Source: Gammaproteobacteria bacterium
Lineage (GTDB): Bacteria; Pseudomonadota; Gammaproteobacteria; Xanthomonadales; Xanthomonadaceae
DNA length: 7,673 nucleotides
Assembly (NCBI GenBank): GCA_030431185.1
Contig: JAUIJO010000155.1
Location: 1 to 7,673, forward strand
Direction of reading: 5' to 3'
Shown here: in pieces, positions 1-6,488 of the stretch
Layout of the letters: every line of letters starts with the position of its first letter
How positions within the stretch are numbered: the first letter of the stretch is position 1
Translations under genes and position numbers: made by a program
The notes under the pieces: generated by a model
The model's database searches: none
What the model was told of the DNA's origin: nothing
What the model saw: only the letters and a program-made list of their open reading frames with translations

Positions 1-1341
1 CCGGCGGTAGTCCTCGATGTCGAAGCGGCGTTCGCGCAGCTTCCGGATCATCGGCGTGCGCCATGCACGCGAGCGGTAGTCCTGCCAGATCGTGGCGAGC
101 TCGCCCAGCAGGTGCCGCAGCGCCGCCGGGGCGTCGGCGGGATCGTGCGGGGGGGCGATCGTGTCCGGTGCCGGTCGTGGCGTGGCGGCCGGGGCGCTGC
201 GTTCGACGGGCACCTCGTCGGCGGCCTCCACTTCGAGCATCACGAAGGCGACGGTGAAGCGGCCCGATTCCGGGATGAAACACAGGATGCGCTCGCCCGG
301 CTCCAGCGCGTGGGTGCGGCGGAACTCGTCCAGCATGACGAAGATCGATGCCGCGCCGGTGTTCCCGCGCTCGGTGAGGTTGCTGTACCAGCGCTCGCGC
401 GGGATGGCCAGGCCGGCCTTGGCCATCAGCTCCTCGACCACCGGTGCGAAGCGTTCGGAGGAGTAGTGGCACAGGAAGTGGTCGACGGAATCGGGCTGGA
501 TCCAGCCGGCGTGGCACAGCGCGGCGTACTCGTGGATGCCGACGTCGAACAGGTGCGGCAGCAGGCGGATGTCCTGGCGCAGGAACAGGGCGCCGTCGGC
601 TTCGGCGTCGCGCCAGGCGGCGTAGTCCAGGTGAGAGCGCCCGCGATCGGGGGTGAGCCCCAGTTGCATGCAGACCGGATAGTCCCCGGCGAAGGAGCGC
701 TGGTGGATGAAGCGCAGGCGCAGGCGCTCGCCGTCGTGGCGCGGCGCGGTCGAGCCCAGCTGCAGCGCGCCGGCGCCATCGGACAGCATCCAGCGCAGGA
801 AGTGGGCGTCGAAATCGGCATCGTAGTCGCGGCCGGCGTAGCGGGATCGCTTGAACAGGCGGGACGGCATTTCCGCGGCAGCGACGATCGCGCGGTCGTG
901 CGCGCCCAGTTCAACGGCGGAGGCCGCGCTCTCCCAGGCCGCCACGCCGGAGGCACAGATGCCGTGGCTGCTGTGCACCTGCATCGGTGGCGCCGCCAGC
1001 TCGCCGTGGACCATGCTGGCGAAACCGGGCATCAGCGCGTCGCCGCCGGAGGTGCCGCAGGCCAGCAGGCCGATGTCCGGCAGGCGGCTGCCGGCGTCGT
1101 CCAGGCAATCGTGGATGGCCCGCGACGCCATCGCCGCGCAGGAGTGCACGGTGCGGCCCTCCGTGTCGATGGCGTAGTGCCGCGACTGGATGCCGTTCTC
1201 GGCAAGGATGCGACGCTTGATGCGCCCCGAAATACGGTTGAGCGGCGCGATGTAGGCATCCATGGCCGTGTTGTCGACGGCGGCGCCGGGCAGGAAGCGT
1301 CCGGTGCCCTGGAGCCAGGTGCGATGGAAAACGGTGGGCAT
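1..1341 (-). CDS. StlD/DarB-type beta-ketoacyl synthase (KAS III fold), C-terminus cut by window edge
   Basis: The first 447 residues are visible; the stop lies beyond the left edge. The N-terminal 370 or so residues form a KAS III-like thiolase-fold synthase. The apparent catalytic triad is Cys129 (in HGICASG), His292 (in CHYSSERF) and Asn327 (in ERGNTGAAS). Signature stretches GRFLPGAAVDN (14-24), ENGIQSRHYAID (48-59), PGFASMVHGEL (105-115) and EMPSRLFK (157-164) match what I recall of StlD/DarB ketosynthases. Those enzymes condense two acyl thioesters into cyclohexanediones, the precursors of dialkylresorcinols and stilbenes. Residues 373-405 are a Pro/Ala-rich linker, and 406-447 begin a charged helical region (TIWQDYRSR, RRFDIEDYRR) resembling the start of a haem-oxygenase-like iron-containing redox domain, so the gene may encode a fusion. 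The start has a strong Shine-Dalgarno (GAGGA, 6-base spacer) and shares one base with the upstream stop (TGATG). Ketosynthase call firm, subfamily likely, second domain tentative. Confidence 0.85.
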   Translation of the reverse strand, partial: MPTVFHRTWLQGTGRFLPGAAVDNTAMDAYIAPLNRISGRIKRRILAENGIQSRHYAIDTEGRTVHSCAAMASRAIHDCLDDAGSRLPDIGLLACGTSGGDALMPGFASMVHGELAAPPMQVHSSHGICASGVAAWESAASAVELGAHDRAIVAAAEMPSRLFKRSRYAGRDYDADFDAHFLRWMLSDGAGALQLGSTAPRHDGERLRLRFIHQRSFAGDYPVCMQLGLTPDRGRSHLDYAAWRDAEADGALFLRQDIRLLPHLFDVGIHEYAALCHAGWIQPDSVDHFLCHYSSERFAPVVEELMAKAGLAIPRERWYSNLTERGNTGAASIFVMLDEFRRTHALEPGERILCFIPESGRFTVAFVMLEVEAADEVPVERSAPAATPRPAPDTIAPPHDPADAPAALRHLLGELATIWQDYRSRAWRTPMIRKLRERRFDIEDYRR

Positions 1342-2237
1342 CAACAATCCTCGTGGGGGAGGGACGCCGTCGCCGGGCCAGGGCGCAGCGAGCGTGAACG
1401 ATAGCGTGGCAGGAGCGGCGCCACCAGGAAGACCCGTGCCACGTACGCGGGGAAGGAAGGCTCGAGCAGGCGCGGATCGATGCGCGCCCGGTACTGGCGG
1501 TGCAGCGCAGGCAATTGCGACCAGTGCGCTCGGGAGTGGGCGTGGTGGGCGGTGTGCAGGCCGATGTTGAACAGCAGTGGATTCAGCACGCCCTCGAAGT
1601 TGCGCGCCCGCGCGAGTGGGTCGCGGTCGTCGGCATGCGCATGCTGCAGGTAGTTGGCGGCCAGCAGCCAGTGCAGCCCGAACAGCTGCGGGACGATCAC
1701 CAGCAGCAGGGCCTTGCCCGGGTCGAGAAGGAGCAGGACGGTCCAGCTGCCGATCCAGGCGAGGTACTGCAGTGCGTACCAGCGCCACGCGCCCGGATGG
1801 CGGGTGCGCATGCGGCGCAGCCACGCCAGCACCAGGGGATAGACCACCGCCGCCGCCTGCAGCGGATGCAGCAACCAGCCGGTCAGGTGGTTGTGGTCGC
1901 CGAAGCGCCAAGTCCGGGCGACGTCGCGCGGGCCGTGGTTATGGCGGTGGTGGTTGAGCCGGTGCGCGGGATGCATCGCGCAGGTCGGGTGGCCCTGCAG
2001 CAGGGTGATCGTGAGGTCCGTCGCGCGATTCAGGCCGCGTCGCGTCCACATCGGCAGATGCGCGTGGTTGTGGTGCACGACCGTGATGCCCACCGCCAGG
2101 AACAGGCTGGCGGCGAAGGGCAGCGGATGGAAGCCATGGTGCCACTGCCAGCCCATCGACAGCGCCTGCATCGCGAGGTAGGCGAGGCTGCGCAGGTCGT
2201 GCCGGTCGCGCAACGGCCCGATCGGTCGCAGGCTCAT
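1341..2237 (-). CDS. Membrane fatty acid desaturase-family protein
   Basis: A 298-residue protein of the membrane-bound di-iron fatty acid desaturase superfamily. These enzymes use O2 and an electron donor to introduce a double bond, or sometimes a hydroxyl, into an acyl chain at the inner membrane. Histidine clusters occur in the expected order: HHNHAH (55-60), HRLNHHRHNH (92-101), a QHAH segment (198-201) and HTAHHAH (228-234). Hydrophobic segments lie around 41-55, 122-140, 155-171 and 176-192. The first box departs from the classic HDxxH form, so substrate and reaction cannot be assigned. The ATG at 2237 overlaps the upstream stop as ATGA and has GGAG 8 bases before it, which fixes the start even though the frame stays open far upstream through the neighbouring gene. 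The stop overlaps the ketosynthase start by one base. Translational coupling on both sides implies a shared pathway, probably modifying the ketosynthase's acyl substrate or product. Confidence 0.85.
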   Translation of the reverse strand: MSLRPIGPLRDRHDLRSLAYLAMQALSMGWQWHHGFHPLPFAASLFLAVGITVVHHNHAHLPMWTRRGLNRATDLTITLLQGHPTCAMHPAHRLNHHRHNHGPRDVARTWRFGDHNHLTGWLLHPLQAAAVVYPLVLAWLRRMRTRHPGAWRWYALQYLAWIGSWTVLLLLDPGKALLLVIVPQLFGLHWLLAANYLQHAHADDRDPLARARNFEGVLNPLLFNIGLHTAHHAHSRAHWSQLPALHRQYRARIDPRLLEPSFPAYVARVFLVAPLLPRYRSRSLRPGPATASLPHEDC

Positions 2238-3007
2238 GGGCGGCGCTCCGCCAGGTCGCCCGCGCGCCGGCGCGCGATCACGGCGTCCGCCGCGTCGAGC
2301 GGCAGCACGCTGCCGAACATCCGGTCGAACACTTCGAGCAGGAAGCCATAGTTGCCGTGGTAGCACGCATGGTGGAGGTGGTGGCGCCGGCTGGCGCCTC
2401 GCCATCCAGCCGCTGGCGCCACCGCGCTGGCCTCGTAGTTCGCGTGGCCCAGGTTGTTGAGCACGATGCTCAGTACCGGCAACGCCATCAGCGCGGCGAA
2501 ACTGAAGTCGTGGACCAGCATCGGCAGCAGCGGCACACTGCCGAGCATCGCGGCCTCGACCGGGTGGAAGGCGTAGGTCGACCAGGGCGTCGCCACGTGC
2601 GATCGGTGGTGCATCGCGTGGAAGCGGCGCAGGGGGCGAGTGTGCAGCAGTCGGTGGCAGACGTAGAAGTGCAGCTCGTTCCAGAAGAACAGCAGCACGA
2701 TCTCCAGCGCCACCTGCCACCCACCGGGTGCCACGGCGAGTCCGGCCCAGCCCAGGCGCAGCAGGCCCCAGGGCACGACGAGTCCAAGGCCGAAGACCAG
2801 GATCGAGCTGGCGGACGCGCGCAGTTCGCGCTGCAGCTGCGCGCGCGCCACCGGCCGGGGGTCGAGGCGGCGGCCATAGCCGAGATGGCGCATCGCGGCC
2901 GCGAGCAGGACGGAGAGTCCGCCGGTCCCGAGGTACAGCAGGCTGAACCAGGCGACGCCCACGGCCATCACGACCCAGGCGTCCTGTGCGACGAACCATG
3001 TCCCCAT
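2234..3007 (-). CDS. Sterol desaturase / fatty acid hydroxylase superfamily membrane protein
   Basis: A 257-residue integral membrane protein. Hydrophobic segments lie near 10-38, 68-84, 98-110 and 155-185. It carries the histidine motifs of the fatty acid hydroxylase/sterol desaturase superfamily: HRLLH (118-122), HAMHH (130-134) and HHLHH (209-213), with extra histidines at 148, 188 and 217. Members are non-haem di-iron oxidases that hydroxylate or desaturate lipids, carotenoids or sterols. The family usually has the spacing HxxxH, HxxHH, HxxHH, which is intact, so the protein should be active. I chose the ATG at 3007 because AGGAG stands 6 bases upstream and the protein then begins directly with a membrane segment; an in-frame ATG at 3043 would add 12 residues that look non-coding. 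It is the first gene of the three-gene lipid operon and overlaps the desaturase by four bases. Hydroxylation of an acyl chain is likely, but the substrate is unknown. The proximity to dxs could hint at an isoprenoid substrate, which I consider weaker. Confidence 0.85.
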   Translation of the reverse strand: MGTWFVAQDAWVVMAVGVAWFSLLYLGTGGLSVLLAAAMRHLGYGRRLDPRPVARAQLQRELRASASSILVFGLGLVVPWGLLRLGWAGLAVAPGGWQVALEIVLLFFWNELHFYVCHRLLHTRPLRRFHAMHHRSHVATPWSTYAFHPVEAAMLGSVPLLPMLVHDFSFAALMALPVLSIVLNNLGHANYEASAVAPAAGWRGASRRHHLHHACYHGNYGFLLEVFDRMFGSVLPLDAADAVIARRRAGDLAERRP

Positions 3008-3031
3008 TGCCTGCTCCTGCCCTCCGTGGAT

Positions 3032-3047
3032 GCCGGACTGCACCGGC
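3032..3047 (-). other. Small perfect stem-loop in the lipid operon leader
   Basis: GCCGG and CCGGC form a perfect 5-bp stem around a 6-base loop (TGCAGT), three bases after the larger hairpin. It ends about 24 bases before the hydroxylase start and leaves its AGGAG ribosome site free. Such short GC stems arise often by chance in DNA of this composition, so a regulatory role is only a possibility. Confidence 0.2.
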
Positions 3048-3049
3048 CT

Positions 3050-3076
3050 GTCCGCCCCCGCAGGTGCAGGGGCGAC
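3050..3076 (-). other. Hairpin downstream of dxs, possible terminator or attenuator without a U-tract
   Basis: About 20 bases after the dxs stop, the transcript can fold into an 8-bp GC-rich stem with one bulged G (GTC-GCCCC pairing with GGGGC-G-GAC) and a 10-base loop. No run of T follows, so it is not a canonical intrinsic terminator. It could slow polymerase, mark a Rho-dependent end, stabilise the 3' end of dxs mRNA, or reduce read-through into the lipid operon. It lies in the 89-base gap between dxs and the hydroxylase gene. Confidence 0.3.
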
Positions 3077-3096
3077 GCCGATTCACATGCGTGGAT

Positions 3097-5016
3097 TCAA
3101 CGCGAAGCGCTCTGCAGGGGCGGCGTGCCCAGGTCGGGCCAGCGCGCCAGCACCGCGGCGCGGATGCCCGCGGCGTCCAGGCCCGACTCGGCCAGCAGTT
3201 CCTCGCGGCTGGCGTGGTGCTGGAAGGCGTCGGGCAGGCCAAGGTGGACGATCGGCATGTTCATGCCCTCGGCCGCCAGCAGCTCGGCGACGCCGGAGCC
3301 GGCGCCACCGGCGACCACGTTGTCCTCGATGGTGACGAAGCCCTGGTGGTCGCGCGCCAGCTCCAGCACCAGTTCGCGGTCGAGCGGCTTGACGAAGCGC
3401 ATGTTGACCAGGGTCAGGCCGAGCGACGCGGCGACGTCCGCCGCCGCGGGCACCACCGCGCCGAACGCGAGCAGGGCCACGGGGCCGCCGCGCTGCCGCA
3501 GCTCGGCCTTGCCGATCGGCAGGGTGTCGAGGGTCTCGCGCACGGCCACGCCCGGCCCGGTCCCGCGCGGATAGCGGACGGCCGCGGGCCCGGCGTGGTG
3601 GTGGCCGGTGGACAGCATCAGCCGGCACTCGTCCTCGTCGGCGGGCGCCATCACCACCATGTTGGGCACGCAGCGCAGGTAGCTCAGGTCGAGGTTGCCG
3701 GCATGGGTCGCGCCGTCGGGGCCGACCACGCCGCCGCGGTCGATCGCGAACAGCACGTCGAGCTCCTGGATGGCGACGTCATGCACCAGCTGGTCGTAGC
3801 CGCGCTGCAGGAAGGTGGAGTAGATCGCGCAGACGGGCTTGGCGCCCTCGCAGGCCATGCCGGCGGCCAGGGTGACCGCATGCTGCTCGGCGATGGCGAC
3901 GTCGAAATAGCGCTGCGGGTGCGCCTTGCTGAAGCGCACCAGGCCCGAACCCTCGCGCATCGCCGGGGTGATGCCCATGAGCCGGGGGTCGGCGTCCGCC
4001 ATGTCGCACAGCCAGTCGCTGAACACGTCGGTGTAGGTGGGCTTCTTCGCGCCGGCCTTCTTCACCATGCCCTGCGCGGGATCGAAGGGCCCGACCGCGT
4101 GGTAGCCGATCTGGTCGCCCTCGGCGAGTTCGTAGCCCTTGCCCTTGGTGGTGATGATGTGCAGCAGCTGCGGGCCCTTGAGGGTCTTGAGCGTCTTCAT
4201 CGCCGCCAGCAGCGAAGGCACGTCGTTGCCGTCGATCGGGCCGGTGTAATGGAAGCCCAGTTCCTCGAAGAAGGTGGAGGGGACGAACATGCCCTTCCAG
4301 TGCTCCTCCCAGCGCCGGACGAAGCGCGCCGGGGCGCCATGTTTGTCGCCCAGCAGCTTCTTGCCGCCTTCGCGCAGCGCATTGAGCGCGCGACTCCCGG
4401 TGAGGCGGCCCAGCATGCGGGTCACGCCGCCGACGTTCTCCGAGATCGACATCTGGTTGTCGTTGAGCACCACCAGCAGGTTGGGTTCGGGCGTGCTGCC
4501 GTCGTCGCCCATGCCGCCCGCGTGGGCGAGCGCCTCGAAGGCCATGCCCGCGGTCATCGCGCCGTCGCCGATGACGGCCACCACCTTGCGGTCGTCGCCC
4601 TGGCGCTGCAGCGCGATCGCCATGCCCAGCGCCGCCGAGATGCTCGTCGAACTGTGGCCGACGCCGAAGGTGTCGTACTCGCTTTCCTCGCGCTTGGGGA
4701 ACGGCGCGACGCCGTCCTTCTGCTTGACCGTGTGGATGGCGTCGCGGCGGCCGGTGAGGATCTTGTGCGGGTAGGTCTGGTGGCCGACGTCCCAGACCAG
4801 GCGGTCGACCGGGGTCTCGTACAGCCAGTGCAGGGCCACGGTCAGTTCGATCACGCCGAGTCCGGCGCCGAAGTGCCCGCCGACGCGCGCGACCTGTTCG
4901 ATCAGGTAGGCGCGCAGCTCGTCGGCGATCGCGGGCAGTTCCTCTTCCGGGAACTGGCGCAGGTCGGCGGGGACCTGGATGCGGGACAGGCGCGGGTAGC
5001 GTTGCGGATCGATCAT
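3097..5016 (-). CDS. dxs: 1-deoxy-D-xylulose-5-phosphate synthase
   Basis: A cytosolic thiamine-diphosphate enzyme that condenses pyruvate with glyceraldehyde 3-phosphate to form DXP. This is the first and often flux-controlling step of the MEP isoprenoid pathway and also feeds thiamine and pyridoxal synthesis. At 639 residues it is full length for the family. Visible hallmarks are His48 in GGHFGAGLG, WDVGHQTYPHK (75-85), GVGHSSTS (118-125), the ThDP/Mg motif GDGAMTAG (150-157) through NDN (185-187), the catalytic Glu377 in AIAEQHA, and DRGGVVGPDGATHAG (426-440). The N-terminus MIDPQRYPRLSRIQ resembles Xanthomonas Dxs, supporting the ATG at 5016. Its GAGGA lies 13 bases upstream, an unusually long spacing. 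A 129-base gap with a candidate promoter precedes it, so it is probably transcribed on its own, with possible read-through into the lipid operon 89 bases downstream. A short Gly/Asp-rich insertion around 168-178 appears extra compared with the Xanthomonas protein I remember. Confidence 0.98.
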   Translation of the reverse strand: MIDPQRYPRLSRIQVPADLRQFPEEELPAIADELRAYLIEQVARVGGHFGAGLGVIELTVALHWLYETPVDRLVWDVGHQTYPHKILTGRRDAIHTVKQKDGVAPFPKREESEYDTFGVGHSSTSISAALGMAIALQRQGDDRKVVAVIGDGAMTAGMAFEALAHAGGMGDDGSTPEPNLLVVLNDNQMSISENVGGVTRMLGRLTGSRALNALREGGKKLLGDKHGAPARFVRRWEEHWKGMFVPSTFFEELGFHYTGPIDGNDVPSLLAAMKTLKTLKGPQLLHIITTKGKGYELAEGDQIGYHAVGPFDPAQGMVKKAGAKKPTYTDVFSDWLCDMADADPRLMGITPAMREGSGLVRFSKAHPQRYFDVAIAEQHAVTLAAGMACEGAKPVCAIYSTFLQRGYDQLVHDVAIQELDVLFAIDRGGVVGPDGATHAGNLDLSYLRCVPNMVVMAPADEDECRLMLSTGHHHAGPAAVRYPRGTGPGVAVRETLDTLPIGKAELRQRGGPVALLAFGAVVPAAADVAASLGLTLVNMRFVKPLDRELVLELARDHQGFVTIEDNVVAGGAGSGVAELLAAEGMNMPIVHLGLPDAFQHHASREELLAESGLDAAGIRAAVLARWPDLGTPPLQSASR

Positions 5017-5058
5017 TGCGACGACGGCTTCCTCGCTGCGGCATGCAGCGCGTCCGTC

Positions 5059-5087
5059 ATTGTCCTGCGGTCAAACGGGAGGGGCAA
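5059..5087 (-). promoter_or_regulatory. Candidate sigma70 promoter for dxs
   Basis: On the minus strand, TTGCCC (-35, 5082-5087) and GACAAT (-10, 5059-5064) are separated by exactly 17 bases; each matches four of six consensus positions. Transcription would start near 5052, giving a leader of roughly 36 bases. It lies in the only gap upstream of dxs. This is a prediction from sequence alone. Confidence 0.4.
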
Positions 5088-5145
5088 GCGCGGGCATGAA
5101 CGCACCCCCGGCCGGCCCCTGTCCGGTGTTCCTCGGATCCCGCGA

Positions 5146-6240
5146 TCAGCGACCGCGCAGGCGGCCGAAGAGGCCCGACTTGGCCTGCTCCGCGTCGGGC
5201 TCGGGCTCGCGGTATTCCTCGGCGAAGCCGGTCGCCAGGTTGGCATTGATGAAGTCGGCCACGTCGGCTTCCGGCACGCCGCTCGCGCCGGCGATCTCGG
5301 CCAGGGTCGCCGGTCCCTTCATCATCACGGTCGAGATGCGGAAATGCTTCGGGTACTCGCGCTCGGTCTGCGGCCACTTCACCATGTGGAAGCGACTGTC
5401 GATGCCGTATCCGCCGACGACGCGGCCCTGTCCGGCGAGCAGGCCGCCGAGCCACGCCAGGCGCGTCAGGGGCTGGGCCTCGCCAGCGCCTTCGATCGCG
5501 CTGCGCCAGGCGGCATCGTCGAGCGGCTGGAAGTCACTGGCCGAGACCGGCCCTTCGAAGAGCGGTGCCAGCGGCTTGAGGGCGGTGCCGGCATGGTACT
5601 GGCCGGCGGGCGCATCGATCAGCACGGACTGGCCGCCGCGCTCGAGCTTGACGCGACCCTGGACGCGATTGTCGACCAGCCAGACGGCGAGGCTGCCCGC
5701 GGTGGACGTGGCGGGCTCGGGTGCGACGTCGCGCCTGGCAGGCGCTGCGGCCGGAGCTGCGGCCGGCGCGGCCGCGACCACGGGCGTCGCCGCGACCGGC
5801 GCGGCGGCCGGGGGCGGAGCGGCGCGTTCGGCGACGGGTGCGGCCGGCGCGGGCGTCGGTGCCGGCTTCGGCAGGTCCGCGGCGGGCGCGGGTGCCGACG
5901 CCTCCGCGGCCGGCGCTGCCGCCAGCGTAACGCCGGCGGCCTCGGCCAGCGCGGTCAGCAGGTTCGACACGCTGTGGACGTCGAACGGGCGCTCCAGGCG
6001 GAAGTCGGTCTGCGTGCGCGACGCGGTGGTCAGGCCCACCACCTGCTTGCCGGTCGCATGCAGGCGCAGCCAGCTCATCGGACCGTACATGCTGTCCATG
6101 TCGACGACCACGTAGTCGGCCTGGCTCTCGGGGAGCAGCGTCCAGGCACCGCCAATGCGCGTGTTGGCGGCATTGATCGCATCGGTCAGTCCGGCTTCTG
6201 TGGCCGGATCCATTCCGGTCAAACCAAGGGTCAAGGGCAT
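5146..6240 (-). CDS. Conserved-looking protein of unknown function with a long Ala/Pro linker
   Basis: I do not recognise a named family for this 364-residue protein. It has no signal peptide or clear membrane segment and is probably cytoplasmic. Residues 1-103 look like a compact alpha/beta domain with a hydrophobic strand ending in acidic residues (YVVVDMDS, 43-50), loosely like a receiver or small Rossmann fold. Residues 104-178 are almost entirely Ala and Pro, an extended flexible linker. Residues 183-235 are predicted beta-rich (SLAVWLVDN, GRVKLERG). Residues 236-340 are helical and end in a segment that could be a winged helix (HFRISTVMM, then ATLAEIAGASGVPEADVADF). The tail is acidic, then basic (LFGRLRGR). 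The ATG at 6240 is preferred because residues from here look globular while the upstream extension does not; only a weak GGA precedes it. The layout suggests a scaffold or signalling adaptor. It is separated from dxs by 129 bases and need not be functionally linked to it. Confidence 0.8.
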   Translation of the reverse strand: MPLTLGLTGMDPATEAGLTDAINAANTRIGGAWTLLPESQADYVVVDMDSMYGPMSWLRLHATGKQVVGLTTASRTQTDFRLERPFDVHSVSNLLTALAEAAGVTLAAAPAAEASAPAPAADLPKPAPTPAPAAPVAERAAPPPAAAPVAATPVVAAAPAAAPAAAPARRDVAPEPATSTAGSLAVWLVDNRVQGRVKLERGGQSVLIDAPAGQYHAGTALKPLAPLFEGPVSASDFQPLDDAAWRSAIEGAGEAQPLTRLAWLGGLLAGQGRVVGGYGIDSRFHMVKWPQTEREYPKHFRISTVMMKGPATLAEIAGASGVPEADVADFINANLATGFAEEYREPEPDAEQAKSGLFGRLRGR

Positions 6241-6283
6241 ACAAGGTCCATGTTGCGCGCTGCATGCGCTGATGTGTGGGGCG

Positions 6284-6312
6284 AGTTTTGCCAAGCTGGG
6301 CCGTAACGTCAA
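6284..6312 (-). promoter_or_regulatory. Candidate promoter for the 364-residue linker protein
   Basis: TTGACG (-35, 6307-6312; five of six consensus positions) is followed after 17 bases by AAAACT (-10, 6284-6289; only three of six). The predicted start near 6277 leaves a leader of about 37 bases. A 6-bp inverted repeat (6298-6322) overlaps the -35 element and could serve as an operator. The weak -10 means either an activator-dependent promoter or a false call. Confidence 0.35.
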
Positions 6313-6322
6313 TGATCGGCCC
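6298..6322. repeat. Inverted repeat over the -35 region upstream of the linker protein
   Basis: GGGCCG (6298-6303) and CGGCCC (6317-6322) are perfect inverted copies separated by 13 bases that contain the -35 hexamer. This placement is typical of a repressor or activator site. A second, 8-bp inverted pair surrounds it: GTTTTGCC (6285-6292) and GGCAAAAC (6341-6348). No regulator is encoded nearby, so the role is unknown. Confidence 0.3.
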
Positions 6323-6488
6323 CCGAATATGCGGCGTTCCGGCAAAACCGTGCGACGGAATCGACGTGGGCGGCCCGCATGTGACGCTGAGGGGCATCAC
6401 TGCGACGTTTCCCGTCAGGGGAGGCGATGGCGGCGCGACAGGCGTCCTGGCGGCCATGTTGCTGCGCCGCATGAACTTGCGCGGGGTT
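6313..6488. other. Intergenic remainder with no supported gene
   Basis: The gap between the HNH gene stop and the 364-residue gene start totals 248 bases. Beyond the candidate promoter and inverted repeats I see no gene, no tRNA-like fold and no terminator with a U-tract. The open frames crossing it on either strand lack ribosome sites and continue as out-of-frame readings of neighbouring genes. Confidence 0.5.

Noticed and set aside
112..1404. 430-codon open frame on the plus strand
   Set aside because: It is the antisense of the ketosynthase gene, whose conserved catalytic motifs are unambiguous. Its product is low-complexity Ala/Gly/Val/Arg without motifs.
1500..2351. 283-codon plus-strand frame
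   Set aside because: It is antisense to the desaturase and rich in Gln/Arg/Val, the mirror of the histidine and leucine codons on the true strand.
2238..3242. Upstream extension of the desaturase frame
   Set aside because: The frame stays open through the hydroxylase gene and into dxs, but the extension is Arg/Pro/Ala filler. The ATGA overlap and GGAG at 2237 define the start.
6240..6297. Possible sigma54 promoter (TTGGCA near 6290-6295)
   Set aside because: The TTGGCA half is present, but the required TTGCA-like -12 element is missing at the right distance.
2986..6306. 1106-codon open frame on the plus strand
   Set aside because: It lies opposite dxs and the 364-residue gene. Its Arg/Ala/Gly/His-rich product shows no domain, and such antisense frames are expected in very GC-rich DNA.
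5534..6472. 312-codon minus-strand frame over the linker protein
   Set aside because: It is an alternative reading of the repetitive Ala/Pro codons; its Arg-rich product has no recognisable fold.
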